Shown: positions 33,255 through 42,705, numbered from the stretch's first letter. The stretch: 64,000 nt of DNA from Ferdinandcohnia sp047238305 (GCF_047238305.1 NZ_JBDFMO010000001.1:3720001-3784000), one strand, 5' to 3'. Made by a program: numbers and translations. Notes: generated from the sequence alone by a model not told the origin.

Positions 33255-34322
33255 TTCGTCCCATGCTTGTATAAAGTTTTGTGTGTAGTATTTTTCATAC
33301 ACCCCAACCCCTAGGTAATTGTATTCTTCATTTAAAAGGGTTTCACGATGACCTTCACTATTTAGCCAGCCTTCGACAGCAGCAATTCCGTCCACATATT
33401 TTGCTGCAATATTTTCTCCTGCCAATTGATACCTTACCTCCCCATCTTCTAGTCTGTCCGCAAGACCACCTTTTGTTGGGGAAACATGGTCAAAATATTG
33501 ATTTGCTCGCATATCTTTACTATGTAAATAAGCAACTTCAGCTAATTGTTCGTCGCTTTTTAATGGTTTTATTCCATGTCTTATCCGGATGACATTCGTA
33601 ATATCGAGGATTTGCGCTTTGTTACCCTGTTCAATTTCTTTCCACTCTGCTGGAGTGATCTCTTTTGCGGAGAGTAATTCTCCTCGGTAGGCTAATTCAT
33701 AGGGACGAAGTTTGATTAAAGTTCTCCCGTCTAAAAAACGAATACTTGATATTTTGTCCGTGAATGTATCCACGTATAGTTGAACATAGACATTTCCCAT
33801 TGCGATTAATGGTCTTACTTCCATTTCCTTGTCTGTTAGCTCAAATCGATAAGGATTCTTATCAACGTTTAATGAAATTTTAGGCTTAATTAGCCCTTTT
33901 GATTGGATTTCCGATACCGATTGTCCAATTGCAAAGGGTTCAACGAGAACGTCATTGCCCGTTCCAAATACGGTAACAACTCTACCATTTTCAATTCCCA
34001 CCTGGATATAATTTTGAGAATTTGTGTTATACACCCACCATTCATAATCATAGGATGAGCGATCAATGCGATGGGGTTCCCCTAATTTTTCTTTTATTTG
34101 CGTGCTATCCATACCAATGAAAGAGAATAGGCCATTATATTGGTGAATTTCTTTTTGAAGAGGGATATTTTGTTTCGCTATGCTTGTCTCTTTTAGTTTG
34201 GTTGGTGTATGCTCAACACCGTTCACTAGTCCTGTTCTTCCATGATTGATAGAAATATAATAAAAGCTAGAAGCCAATAGTAAGATGGTTACTGCAATCT
34301 TAGTCAATTTCAGAATAACCAC
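33243..34322 (-). CDS. ylbC: CAP-domain exported protein YlbC
   Basis: A 359-aa exported protein with an N-terminal signal anchor (about 4-22), a CAP-associated region with two repeats (GMDSTQIKEKLGEPHRID and AIGQSVSEIQSKGLI), and a C-terminal CAP/SCP domain (about 235-350) with LHSKDMRANQYFDHVSP, AGENIA and GHRETLLN. The GTG start at 34322 is very near its AGGA site; a CTG 9 nt further in (34313) has better spacing, so the start is open. The role is unknown, perhaps at the cell surface or spore. Confidence 0.85.
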   Translation of the reverse strand: MVILKLTKIAVTILLLASSFYYISINHGRTGLVNGVEHTPTKLKETSIAKQNIPLQKEIHQYNGLFSFIGMDSTQIKEKLGEPHRIDRSSYDYEWWVYNTNSQNYIQVGIENGRVVTVFGTGNDVLVEPFAIGQSVSEIQSKGLIKPKISLNVDKNPYRFELTDKEMEVRPLIAMGNVYVQLYVDTFTDKISSIRFLDGRTLIKLRPYELAYRGELLSAKEITPAEWKEIEQGNKAQILDITNVIRIRHGIKPLKSDEQLAEVAYLHSKDMRANQYFDHVSPTKGGLADRLEDGEVRYQLAGENIAAKYVDGIAAVEGWLNSEGHRETLLNEEYNYLGVGVYEKYYTQNFIQAWDEEDQ

Positions 34323-34387
34323 TTCCTAACATCGAAGGTATTTCTACTATGTATATTAAAACTTTGCTAGAGTTATGCGTTGTTGGG

Positions 34388-34419
34388 GAAAAAATAAACA
34401 GGCACCCATCTGGTGCCTG
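34388..34419 (-). terminator. terminator of ylbB
   Basis: CAGGCACC, CATCT, GGTGCCTG. On the minus strand it is followed by TTTATTTTTT, right after the ylbB stop. Confidence 0.85.
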
Positions 34420-34422
34420 CGT

Positions 34423-34848
34423 TTAATGAAGTTGATCTTGTTCGGAAATATCACTTAAAGCTTCACCTGCAAAGTTATCAGATGTTTCATTCGTTGATAA
34501 ATCACCAAGTGATAACATTCCAACTAATTGGTCATTTTCTACAACTGGTAAGCGTCTAATTTGATGTTTCGCCATTAGCTGAGATGCTTCCTCTAGAGAA
34601 GTATCCGGTGTACATGTAATTAAGTCATCACTCATCACATTTGTCACTTTATTTGATCCAGATCTTTTTTCTGCATATCCACGAACCACTAAATCACGAT
34701 CAGTGATCATTCCAATTAATTTTTTATCTTCTAAGATTGGAATCACACCGACATCTAAATCCTTCATTTTTACAGCTACTTCATAAACATTATCAAGGGG
34801 CGTACAATATTCAACATCAGTGCTCATTACATCGCGTACAGAATCCAT
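34423..34848 (-). CDS. ylbB: two-CBS-domain protein YlbB
   Basis: A 141-aa protein made of two CBS motifs (MSTDVEYCTPLDNVYEVAVKM... GMITDRDLVVRG and MSDDLITCTPDTSLEEASQLM... GMLSLGDLS), a Bateman module likely to bind an adenine nucleotide. There is no attached enzyme. AGGAGG is ideally placed. It follows the LysM-CAP gene by 9 nt and is probably co-transcribed with it. Confidence 0.9.
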   Translation of the reverse strand: MDSVRDVMSTDVEYCTPLDNVYEVAVKMKDLDVGVIPILEDKKLIGMITDRDLVVRGYAEKRSGSNKVTNVMSDDLITCTPDTSLEEASQLMAKHQIRRLPVVENDQLVGMLSLGDLSTNETSDNFAGEALSDISEQDQLH

Positions 34849-34857
34849 TGTAACCTC

Positions 34858-35475
34858 CTATTTTCCAATAAACATTTGTGTCCAGTAATGTCTTTTTGAA
34901 CCACCTTCTGCATATCCAACACCGATATGTGTAACATCTCGCTTTAAAATATTCGCACGGTGTCCTGGGCTGTTCATCCAAGCATTCACAACTTCTTGTG
35001 GTGTTCTTTGTCCAGCAGCAATATTTTCTGCAGCCGTACGATATGAAATACCAAAGTTTCGCATCATTGTAAATGGAGAACCGTATGTTGGTGAAGTATG
35101 TTCAAAATAGTTTCGATCTCTCATATCTATGGATTTATAGCGTGCTACGCGTGACAGTTCCCAATCAGTCTTTAATGCCGGCAAACCATATTTGGTACGT
35201 TGTTGATTGGTTAATGAAATAACCTGATTTTCAATACTTTTGACATTATCTAAGATTGGAATCGTAACTTTTTGACCAGGATAGATCAGGTTGGGATTTT
35301 TAAACTGCGGGTTCGCTGAAATAATTTCTGACAAACCAACCTGGTAGCGTACAGCAATTTTCCATAGCGAGTCCCCTCGCTGTACGGTGTATGTAGTTGT
35401 TCCTTGTCCATGCGCTATAAATGGTAGACTTAAAACAAACATTAAACTCATAAAAATAATAAGTATTTTTTTCAA
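34858..35475 (-). CDS. secreted LysM-CAP-domain protein
   Basis: A 205-aa secreted protein: signal peptide (MKKILIIFMSLMFVLSLPFIAHG), one LysM domain (YTVQRGDSLWKIAVRYQVG... YPGQKVTIP) that should bind peptidoglycan, and a CAP/SCP domain (SIDMRDRNYFEHTSPTYG, AENIAAG, GHRANIL). It resembles B. subtilis YkwD/SafA-like spore or wall proteins. Start TTG 35475 has AAAGGAGGG upstream; longer in-frame starts do not. With ylbC this makes two CAP proteins around ylbB. Confidence 0.9.
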   Translation of the reverse strand: MKKILIIFMSLMFVLSLPFIAHGQGTTTYTVQRGDSLWKIAVRYQVGLSEIISANPQFKNPNLIYPGQKVTIPILDNVKSIENQVISLTNQQRTKYGLPALKTDWELSRVARYKSIDMRDRNYFEHTSPTYGSPFTMMRNFGISYRTAAENIAAGQRTPQEVVNAWMNSPGHRANILKRDVTHIGVGYAEGGSKRHYWTQMFIGK

Positions 35476-35572
35476 TCTTGTCCCTCCTTTCGATGTTAGT
35501 TTGACCAAAATAGAAAAATTTCACCAAAATATTTTTTATTTTTCGTGACATATTAATGTCAAACGTTGCAAC

Positions 35573-35600
35573 TTGTATCTTTTCGTACTATTATTATACT
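35573..35600 (+). promoter_or_regulatory. sigma-A-type promoter of the YugN-family gene
   Basis: TTGTAT, 16 nt, TATACT, with the start expected near 35607, about 40 nt before the gene's ATG. Confidence 0.6.
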
Positions 35601-35647
35601 GAGAACATATAAATCGTTGCTTGACGGTTTTTGGAGGGATTTTTTAT

Positions 35648-36016
35648 ATGAGATTTGAAAAAACGGGGATTGAGAACGTCACAATCGAATTACCAAGATT
35701 AACTGACATAATGAGATCACAAGGATTTATTCTCGCAGGTCAGTGGGATTATGAAAGAATTACATACGACCGTAAGTTTGAAATCAAAGGGGATATTTAT
35801 TACCTTCGTGTTCAAGGTTATGCGGTTGAAGGAATTATCGAAGAAAATGCAAAAGATGCAGTCATTAAACTACTTACTCCATTTGTTGGTAAGTACTATT
35901 ACCCACATGGAGTTGAATATGGTGAAGATGAAAACTTCCCTACTACCCTAGTTGATCAATGCAACCGCATCCTTGCAAAAGTAAAAGAAGATGTTGACGC
36001 AGTTGTAAACGCATAA
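35648..36016 (+). CDS. YugN-like family protein
   Basis: A 122-aa soluble protein of the YugN-like family (MRFEKTGIENVTIELPRL, AGQWDYERITYDRKFE, VGKYYYPHGVEYGEDENFP). The function is unknown. ATG 35648 lies 9 nt after GGAGGG. It is monocistronic, with its own promoter and a strong terminator. Confidence 0.85.
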   Translation: MRFEKTGIENVTIELPRLTDIMRSQGFILAGQWDYERITYDRKFEIKGDIYYLRVQGYAVEGIIEENAKDAVIKLLTPFVGKYYYPHGVEYGEDENFPTTLVDQCNRILAKVKEDVDAVVNA

Positions 36017-36074
36017 AAGCAAAACGCATGCACTTTGCTTAACCCTAACAAGTGGTGGAGCTAAACAAGAATGC

Positions 36075-36110
36075 ACAAAAAAGGAACAGCCGTTGCTGTT
36101 CCTTTTTTGT
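36075..36110. terminator. bidirectional terminator between the YugN and Asp23 family genes
   Basis: A perfect 16-bp stem ACAAAAAAGGAACAGC with a 4-nt loop CGTT and TTTTTT on both strands. Confidence 0.92.
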
Positions 36111-36472
36111 TAGTTTGTCACAAGTATTTTTGAATTTGTAAGTCCTTCTACCTTTATAGTTAGACTTGAAACACTAATATCAGTCATACTTTTTATCTCA
36201 TGTAAAATTGCTTGTTGTAATTGTTCACAGGTCTTTCTAATTTCTAAACCGTATTCAACGGCAATTTTAACCTCAAGGGCAATCCCTTCCTCTTCTTCAA
36301 TAACCGTTATCCCGTTTTTATGGAATTTTCGATTCAGAATGCCGGAAACACCATCCTTCAATCCAGAAACAATTGTTACTCCTTCTGTTTCCTCAGCACA
36401 TATGGATGCAATCATTGCCAACACATCATTCTTAATATAAAGAGAGCCATTTTCCAATGATTTACGAACCAC
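36110..36472 (-). CDS. Asp23/Gls24 family envelope stress protein
   Basis: A protein of about 120 aa in the Asp23/Gls24 (DUF322) family: LYIKNDVLAMIASICAEETEGV opens the domain and EEGIALEVKIAVEYG follows. The family gathers at the membrane and is linked to envelope stress. The start is uncertain: GTG 36472 lies 10 nt after AAGGAG, while GTG 36505 and ATG 36523 are in-frame upstream options. It is alone, between the YugN-family gene and a GNAT gene. Confidence 0.78.
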   Translation of the reverse strand: MVRKSLENGSLYIKNDVLAMIASICAEETEGVTIVSGLKDGVSGILNRKFHKNGITVIEEEEGIALEVKIAVEYGLEIRKTCEQLQQAILHEIKSMTDISVSSLTIKVEGLTNSKILVTN

Positions 36473-36581
36473 CCCAACCACACTCCTTCTCATTTTCAAA
36501 GCCACAAAGGTTACTCCTACCATATGCAAGAAGAGCTGAATTGGGCACTAGTCTAGAAAATTTCTTTACAATAATCACTTA

Positions 36582-37091
36582 TTAAATGACCTTACGAAGC
36601 TCCCAAGTTAAAAATCTACCATCCTTCCTCGTACATCTCATCCCCAGTTTTTCAAACAATCGAATAGATTGATAATTACTATCACTACATTCCATTAATA
36701 CCTTTTTCGCATCGGCTTGGGTAACTAACCAATCAATTAAAGCATCAACGGCTTCATAAGTTAAATTTGACTTCTGGTAATCTCGATTCATCGTATACGT
36801 CAATTGAACATTTCCTTTTTTATCAGGTTTGCCATGAAGATAAATATCGCCAATAATCCGTTTATCAGCGTAATTAATGATTAGCCATAATCCCCATCCA
36901 TAATAACTCTCATCCTTCTCAAGCTTCTCTATATAAAACGGAAGAATACCTGTTATTAATGGAGATGGCCAGTTTTGTGGAATCGTTATAGGTGATCGTT
37001 TTTCAAGTTCTATGCGATGAAATACTAACGATTTGGCAATATCCAACGAACATGGAACCAATAATAAGTTTTCTGTAAAGATTTCAATCAT
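36582..37091 (-). CDS. RimJ/RimL-type GNAT N-acetyltransferase
   Basis: A 169-aa GNAT of the RimJ/RimL type (TENLLLVPCS start strand, IGDIYLHGKPDKKGNVQLTY, YQKSNLTYEAVDALIDWL, CSDSNYQSIRLFEKLGM). Acceptor unknown. ATG 37091 is preceded by GGGGAG at 8 nt. It is downstream of the terminator that closes the ctaG-ctaM unit. Confidence 0.87.
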   Translation of the reverse strand: MIEIFTENLLLVPCSLDIAKSLVFHRIELEKRSPITIPQNWPSPLITGILPFYIEKLEKDESYYGWGLWLIINYADKRIIGDIYLHGKPDKKGNVQLTYTMNRDYQKSNLTYEAVDALIDWLVTQADAKKVLMECSDSNYQSIRLFEKLGMRCTRKDGRFLTWELRKVI

Positions 37092-37154
37092 CCTTAACAC
37101 TCCCCTCTTACGAAAATGAAAAATGGCTAAGGTGTTAATTATGTGAAACGAATT

Positions 37155-37199
37155 ACAAAATAAAAAGGTGCTCTAGAATATTGTATTCTAGAACACCTT
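37155..37199 (-). terminator. terminator of ctaG-ctaM
   Basis: AAGGTG(c)TCTAGAATA pairs with TATTCTAGA(a)CACCTT, 3-nt loop, followed on the minus strand by TTTTTATTTT. Confidence 0.9.
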
Positions 37200-37232
37200 A
37201 TACATATTACAAACAATCCTATTTGTCGTTTG

Positions 37233-37694
37233 TTAAAAGCCTAATATTGCTTTTAACATGGATGTTGTTTCCCCACCCTTATAAAAGACATAGAGTAAGA
37301 AGTATACTGCTACACCTGTTATAGCTGTAAAAAACCAAATGATGCTTGTAATCGGTCCAAGCTTGCGATGCTTTGCGATATTATTTTTAAAGCCAAGATA
37401 TAATGTAATCACTCCAAATATCGCACCAGTGGTTGCCAAAAAGATATGAAAGATTAAGAAAATCGTGTAGTAGACTTTCACATCGTCAGGACCACCGAAT
37501 GAAGTATTTCCGACAAACACTGTTCTTGACATATAAATAATGAAGAAAATCAAAGCAAAAATCGCAGCAGTTGTCATCGCTTTTTTATGAGCCTCAATTT
37601 TTTTCTGTTTGATTAAATACCAACCTATGGCAACAGTTACTGCACTTAATACGATAAAAGTGGTGCTTATAGTAGGCAGAATCGGTAAATTCAT
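37233..37694 (-). CDS. ctaM: DUF420 oxidase assembly protein CtaM (YozB-like)
   Basis: A 153-aa membrane protein with four helices, family DUF420. The S. aureus member CtaM is required for function of heme-A-containing oxidase. Conserved His residues lie in EAHKKAM, FHIFLA and KHRKLG, suitable for heme or copper contact. It lies 28 nt behind ctaG, in line with a role in caa3 oxidase maturation. In B. subtilis the homologue (YozB) is elsewhere. Confidence 0.85.
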   Translation of the reverse strand: MNLPILPTISTTFIVLSAVTVAIGWYLIKQKKIEAHKKAMTTAAIFALIFFIIYMSRTVFVGNTSFGGPDDVKVYYTIFLIFHIFLATTGAIFGVITLYLGFKNNIAKHRKLGPITSIIWFFTAITGVAVYFLLYVFYKGGETTSMLKAILGF

Positions 37695-37722
37695 GTTAAA
37701 CCTCTCTCACAGTTTCTCTTCT

Positions 37723-38628
37723 TTAATTTGTTTGTGGTTTTAGCAATTGTTCATCTAGTAATTTTTCATCTTCACGTTCTTTACGAACCCATTCAAAGAA
37801 TACTTTGCCTAGTAAAATCGCATATACGAACTCTTGAATAATTTTCATAATGACACCACCAGTACGTTGGTCTTCAAGCGGTGGCATAAAGTTAAACATC
37901 TCCGGACCTGTTAGGTTAATACTTGACAACATAGATTCAGGTACACAAAGTGCAAGTGCATTCATCCACGACCCCAGCTCGGTATAGGTTGCATACATAG
38001 CTGTATCTGCAAAAATGATGAGCGCACATGCAGGTGTTAATAACATTCCATCTGCAAAGATATACCCAACTTTTTTGAGACCACTCAAAGTGTTCCACTC
38101 TTCTAGTTTATTGATTAATGGCCACCACATAAAGAAGGCAGCTATAAAAATAAAAACTGTCGTTGCAGCATGTATATATACACCAGTTTTAACATAGTCA
38201 AAAACGAGTGGTATGTGATACATAGAAAATGAACCGTTAAACAGAACTAAAGCAATTAATGGCTTTGTAAGAAATTTAAAAATTGGTTTTATTCCTTTGA
38301 GATTTATGAACTTTCTCCATAACCAATTTGGGACACCTAAAATGAAAAATGTCGGTACAATTAAATAAAGAATCGCCATTTGTGTCATATGAGCGGTCAT
38401 GGTCATATGACCTAATAGATCAATCGGACTTCCTTTACATGTATAAAGTAAGATCATCCCAATTACAAATAATATTTTCGTTTTAAACGATGTAGGTTCA
38501 GAATGAGCAAATCGATGTCTCCATGGACCAACAATCATAAAATATAAAATCGTTATGATTAATAGTGAAGCTAAAAAATAGGGACTCCATAATGCCCGAA
38601 AACCAAAGATATCTATAGACATCTCCAT
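37723..38628 (-). CDS. ctaG: cytochrome c oxidase assembly factor CtaG
   Basis: A 301-aa polytopic protein of the caa3_CtaG family, needed for active caa3 oxidase in B. subtilis, probably in CuB insertion. About seven helices, with HMTMTAHMTQMAILY, MYHIPL and VNLTGPEMF. A terminator separates it from ctaF, so it may have its own start of transcription. ATG 38628 or the ATG two codons on could be used; both follow AAAGGGG. Confidence 0.93.
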   Translation of the reverse strand: MEMSIDIFGFRALWSPYFLASLLIITILYFMIVGPWRHRFAHSEPTSFKTKILFVIGMILLYTCKGSPIDLLGHMTMTAHMTQMAILYLIVPTFFILGVPNWLWRKFINLKGIKPIFKFLTKPLIALVLFNGSFSMYHIPLVFDYVKTGVYIHAATTVFIFIAAFFMWWPLINKLEEWNTLSGLKKVGYIFADGMLLTPACALIIFADTAMYATYTELGSWMNALALCVPESMLSSINLTGPEMFNFMPPLEDQRTGGVIMKIIQEFVYAILLGKVFFEWVRKEREDEKLLDEQLLKPQTN

Positions 38629-38750
38629 CTCACCCCTTTTAGTAATATAGTCATTATACAGATACTATTAATTATACTCTTCGGGAAATAGCCTTGCAAA
38701 CAAACCAATTATGAACATTTCTTGTCTAAATAAAAAAATACTAGAAATTG

Positions 38751-38779
38751 AAAAAAGCCGGCTTTTACACCGACTTTTT
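38751..38779 (-). terminator. terminator of the ctaB-F operon
   Basis: On the minus strand AAAAAGTCGG, 8 nt, CCGGCTTTTTT (one G-U pair), 8 nt after the ctaF stop. Confidence 0.8.
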
Positions 38780-38786
38780 CTGAACC

Positions 38787-39113
38787 TTACCACCAAATAA
38801 TTGTCATAAAGCATAGAACTGTTACAGAAGCAATTAATACTCCTGAAAACATGAACATTTTGGGTGCTTCATGTCCTTTATGATTCATGTGCATGAAGTA
38901 ATACAATTGTAAGATAACCTGAATCACAGCTAGAAGTAGAATAAATGGTACTACAAACCAAGGTGAAAATTGTTCAGATCCAACTGCAATAAAGGCAATG
39001 ATAGTAAGAAAAATCATGAGAGCAAAAGAAATAACATGATGTTTCATTTCTTCCGCACTTTTTTTTCTACGATAGGCTAAATCAACATTAGTGTTATTCG
39101 AATTATTTGCCAT
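38787..39113 (-). CDS. ctaF: cytochrome caa3 oxidase subunit IV
   Basis: A 108-aa small subunit with three membrane helices (about 27-46, 51-72, 84-106) and the MHMNHKGHEAP loop. It belongs to the cytochrome C oxidase subunit IV/CoxD family. It starts 4 nt after ctaE. Confidence 0.93.
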   Translation of the reverse strand: MANNSNNTNVDLAYRRKKSAEEMKHHVISFALMIFLTIIAFIAVGSEQFSPWFVVPFILLLAVIQVILQLYYFMHMNHKGHEAPKMFMFSGVLIASVTVLCFMTIIWW

Positions 39114-39117
39114 GTGT

Positions 39118-39738
39118 TTATCCCACCATTCCCATTAGATATACAACAGTAAAGATGAACACCCATACTACGTCAATAAAGTGCCAGTAAAGGCTAAAGA
39201 CATAAAACTTAGGTGCATTATATAAGTCTAAACCACGGTTTCCATTTCGAATCATAAGTGTAAGAGCCCAACATAATCCAAATAGTACGTGAGCACCGTG
39301 TGTCCCAACTAATAAATAGAATGCAGATCCAAATGCACTTCCTGTGATTGTATGTCCTAAATGTACATAATGTTGAAACTCATAGATTTCTAATCCTAAG
39401 AAAGAAGCACCAAGTAATACAGTTAGACCTAACCAAAGTTGCATTTTCTTGAAATTAAAATTCTTCATATGATACATTGCGTACACGCTAGTTAATGAAC
39501 TAGTTAACAGGATCATTGTCATTGCAAAAGCAAGTGGTATTTCGAACAAATCCTGTGATGATGGACCCGTACCATTGCTTTTGTTTAATGCTAAATATGT
39601 TGCAAAAAGGGAAGCGAATAATACGGTTTCGCCTCCAAGAAAGAGCCAAAAACCAATAAATTTATTTTTTCCTTCTAGGGTCGCTTTTTCAGGCTCTGCA
39701 GGAAATGTTTCAGCTGTTAATTTTTCTTCCACGTGCAT
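39118..39738 (-). CDS. ctaE: cytochrome caa3 oxidase subunit III
   Basis: A 206-aa five-helix subunit III (FIGFWLFLGGETVLFASLFATY, HGAHVLFGLCW, YWHFIDVVWVFIFTVVYL). No redox centre; it stabilises subunit I. Its ATG overlaps the ctaD stop by one base (TAATG), indicating translational coupling. Confidence 0.95.
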   Translation of the reverse strand: MHVEEKLTAETFPAEPEKATLEGKNKFIGFWLFLGGETVLFASLFATYLALNKSNGTGPSSQDLFEIPLAFAMTMILLTSSLTSVYAMYHMKNFNFKKMQLWLGLTVLLGASFLGLEIYEFQHYVHLGHTITGSAFGSAFYLLVGTHGAHVLFGLCWALTLMIRNGNRGLDLYNAPKFYVFSLYWHFIDVVWVFIFTVVYLMGMVG

Positions 39739-41612
39739 TATGCCTCAACCCCTTTCTTGTCATCATCATCCATTAATTCTGCTTTGTGAATGTGGTATCC
39801 ATGATCATCAATGATAGAACGTAAGAACATAGAACCGAAAGTAATGATTCCTCCAATAATCATCACTGGAACTGACCAACTTACACCATCTGGATGGTGT
39901 AAGAAACCAAATGCAGCAACAAAAAGTCCTAAAGAAATCATGAAAGGTAAGAAAGAACTGTTCGGCATATGAATGTCTCCAAGTGGTTCTGCAGGAGTCA
40001 TTTCTTTTTTGCCTTGCATTTTTTCTACCCAAAACGCATCTAAGCCACGAACTAAAGGTAATTGCTTAAAGTTATATTCTGGTGGTGGTGATGAAATTGC
40101 CCACTCAAGTGTACGGCCATCTCCCCATGCATCTCCAGTAACTTTTTCTCCTTTAATAGATGTAATTACAACGTTATATAGAAGAACGAGTACCCCTGCA
40201 GCCATAAATGCAGCACCGATTGAACTGATTAAATTTCCAAGTTCCCATCCATGGTTTGGTAAGAATGTGAACACACGACGTGGCATTCCCATTAGACCTA
40301 AAAAGTGCTGAATAAAGAATGTTAAATGGAAACCAATTAGGAACAACCAGAAAGTAACTTTTCCTAAAGTTTCGTTTAGCATTTTACCAAACATTTTTGG
40401 CCACCAGTAGTGAGTAGCCGCAAATACTGCTAATACAACTCCACCGACAATAACGTAGTGGAAGTGAGCAACTACGAAATACGAATCGTGATACTGATAG
40501 TCTGCTGGAGCAGAACCTAACATAACACCAGTTACCCCACCCATGATGAAAGATGGAATAAATGCAACTGCATATAACATAGGTGTAGTAAATTTCATGG
40601 ACCCGCCCCACATTGTGAAGAGCCAGTTAAAGATTTTAATACCCGTTGGAACGGCAATTGCCATTGTAGCAACGGCGAAAATAGAGTTCGCAATTGGACC
40701 TAAACCTGTAGTAAACATGTGGTGAGCCCACACCATGAATCCTAAGAAACCAATTAATACGGTAGCGAATACCATTGATGAGTATCCGAAAAGTCTTTTT
40801 CTTGAGAATGTAGCAAAAATCTCTGAGAAAATACCAAACGCTGGGAGAATTAAGATATATACTTCTGGGTGACCGAAAATCCAGAATAAGTGCTCCCAAA
40901 TGATTGTGTTTCCGCCCATTGAAGGAACGAAGAATGCTGTACCAAAGATACGGTCAAACATCATTAATAATAACCCTACTGTTAATGGAGGGAATGCAAA
41001 TAAAATTAATGCTGATGCCACAAAAGTAGTCCAGGTAAATAATGGCATACGCATATAAGTCATTCCTGGTGCTCTCATTGTGATAATTGTTGCTAAGAAA
41101 TTAATACCACCAATTAAAGTACCAATACCTGAAATTTGAAGACCTAGTACATAGAAATCAATACCATGACCTTCTGAATGTAATGCAAGTGATGCATAAG
41201 AAGTCCAACCTGCATCAGGTGCACCACCCATAAACCAACTTAAGTTCAGAAATACTCCTCCGAAGAAGAATAACCAGAAACCTAAAGCATTAACAAATGG
41301 GAATGCAACGTCACGTGCACCAATTTGAAGTGGCATGACGGCATTCATAAATCCAAGTAAAAGCGGCATGGCTGCCAAGAAAATCATGGTTGTACCATGC
41401 ATCGTTAAAATTTCATTAAAAAAGCCAGCACTTACAAAGTTATTATCAGGTATAGCAAGCTGAATCCTGATAATGAGGGCTTCGATTCCACCAAGTAGGA
41501 AGAAAAAGCCACCAGCCATTATATAAAGTTTAGCAATCTTTTTATGGTCAACAGTAGTTAGATAATCCCATAAAACAGCACCAAACCCTTTTTTCTGAGT
41601 TAAAGTACTCAC
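39738..41612 (-). CDS. ctaD: cytochrome caa3 oxidase subunit I
   Basis: Heme-copper oxidase catalytic subunit with heme a, heme a3 and CuB; pumps protons while reducing oxygen. The low-spin heme ligand is in MHGTTMIF, the CuB His-Tyr pair in FGHPEVYILILP, further CuB His in WAHHMFT, and heme ligands in VAHFHYVIVGG. It has 624 aa with about 14 helices, as in B. subtilis CtaD. GTG start with AAGGAGG 7 nt upstream. Confidence 0.97.
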   Translation of the reverse strand: MSTLTQKKGFGAVLWDYLTTVDHKKIAKLYIMAGGFFFLLGGIEALIIRIQLAIPDNNFVSAGFFNEILTMHGTTMIFLAAMPLLLGFMNAVMPLQIGARDVAFPFVNALGFWLFFFGGVFLNLSWFMGGAPDAGWTSYASLALHSEGHGIDFYVLGLQISGIGTLIGGINFLATIITMRAPGMTYMRMPLFTWTTFVASALILFAFPPLTVGLLLMMFDRIFGTAFFVPSMGGNTIIWEHLFWIFGHPEVYILILPAFGIFSEIFATFSRKRLFGYSSMVFATVLIGFLGFMVWAHHMFTTGLGPIANSIFAVATMAIAVPTGIKIFNWLFTMWGGSMKFTTPMLYAVAFIPSFIMGGVTGVMLGSAPADYQYHDSYFVVAHFHYVIVGGVVLAVFAATHYWWPKMFGKMLNETLGKVTFWLFLIGFHLTFFIQHFLGLMGMPRRVFTFLPNHGWELGNLISSIGAAFMAAGVLVLLYNVVITSIKGEKVTGDAWGDGRTLEWAISSPPPEYNFKQLPLVRGLDAFWVEKMQGKKEMTPAEPLGDIHMPNSSFLPFMISLGLFVAAFGFLHHPDGVSWSVPVMIIGGIITFGSMFLRSIIDDHGYHIHKAELMDDDDKKGVEA

Positions 41613-41637
41613 AATGTGACCTCCTTATTCCTTAATC

Positions 41638-42705
41638 TTACTCTTCGATTTTAAGTCCCATTAGATATTCAGCTAAAGCATCCAAGTCTTTGTCGGATAA
41701 ACCTTTATTATCATAAGTTCCAGTCATATTATTACCTGGCTTAATTGATTCAGGATCCTTCAACCAATCTTTTAAATTATCTTCACTAAATTCTAATTTA
41801 CCAGCAATGCTTGAGCGATCACCGAAATTAGCTAAACTTGGTGCAGTCGGACGCTTTTCACCAGGGTTTATTGCGTGACATGAGATACAGCCATTAGAAG
41901 TAAATAATTCTTCACCGGCTTTAGCAACATCGTTTGCTGGTACATGTTCAGCGTCTTTAGCAGCTACCATTTTGTCCATCCACTGATCAAATTCAGCTCG
42001 TGGAACTGGCTTTACTTTAAAATCCATTAAAGCATGTGAAGGTCCACAAAGCTCAGCACATTTACCATATAGTAAACCACCTGCTTTTTCAGTACTTTCT
42101 GAGTCAAACTCTAACCAGAATTTGTTTACGTTATCTGTGTTCGTATCCATTTTCCCACCAGCTGCTGGGATCCAGAATGAGTGCTTTACATCTGCAGCTA
42201 TTAGGTTAAAATAGACTTTTTCATCCATAGGAACAACTAACTCCTGTGCAGTTACAACCCCTTGATCAGGGTACTCAAATTCCCACCAATATAGGTTTGC
42301 AGTAACATTGACAACAACTGCATCTTCATCTTGTTCCATCGCTTTTACATCAGCTAATTTAAATGTAGCCGATACTGTTGGAATTGCAAGTATCAAAAGC
42401 AAAAGAATTGGAATAGTAGTCCAAATGATTTCTAAGGTGTGATTTCCTTCAACTTGCTTTGGAATTTTGTCCTCACCAACTTTTGTGCGTCTAAACTTGA
42501 CTAAGGCAATGATAAAGATAATTGTAACAACTGCAATTACGATTACCATGATTAATGTTGCGAGAATCATTAAGTCATATTGCATTTTTGCAACTTCCCC
42601 TGCCGGACTTAGTGCAGATACGAATGGTTCCCCACACCCCGCTAACAGCAGCGCCATGAAACTAAACAGTGTAAACAAGCGCACTTTTGGTAGCCATTTT
42701 TTCAT
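41638..42705 (-). CDS. ctaC: cytochrome caa3 oxidase subunit II with cytochrome c domain
   Basis: A 355-aa lipoprotein (LLLAGC, Cys24) with two membrane helices, a CuA domain (HSFWIPAAGGKMD and GKCAELCGPSHALM ligands) and a C-terminal cytochrome c domain with CISCH and an axial Met (NNMTG). The fused cytochrome c defines a caa3 type that takes electrons from the membrane cytochrome pool. First oxidase structural gene, 108 nt after ctaB. Confidence 0.96.
   Translation of the reverse strand: MKKWLPKVRLFTLFSFMALLLAGCGEPFVSALSPAGEVAKMQYDLMILATLIMVIVIAVVTIIFIIALVKFRRTKVGEDKIPKQVEGNHTLEIIWTTIPILLLLILAIPTVSATFKLADVKAMEQDEDAVVVNVTANLYWWEFEYPDQGVVTAQELVVPMDEKVYFNLIAADVKHSFWIPAAGGKMDTNTDNVNKFWLEFDSESTEKAGGLLYGKCAELCGPSHALMDFKVKPVPRAEFDQWMDKMVAAKDAEHVPANDVAKAGEELFTSNGCISCHAINPGEKRPTAPSLANFGDRSSIAGKLEFSEDNLKDWLKDPESIKPGNNMTGTYDNKGLSDKDLDALAEYLMGLKIEE

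Noticed and set aside
39973..40311. 112-codon open frame antisense to ctaD
   Set aside because: It lies wholly opposite a conserved catalytic subunit and its translation shows no domain; a shadow frame.
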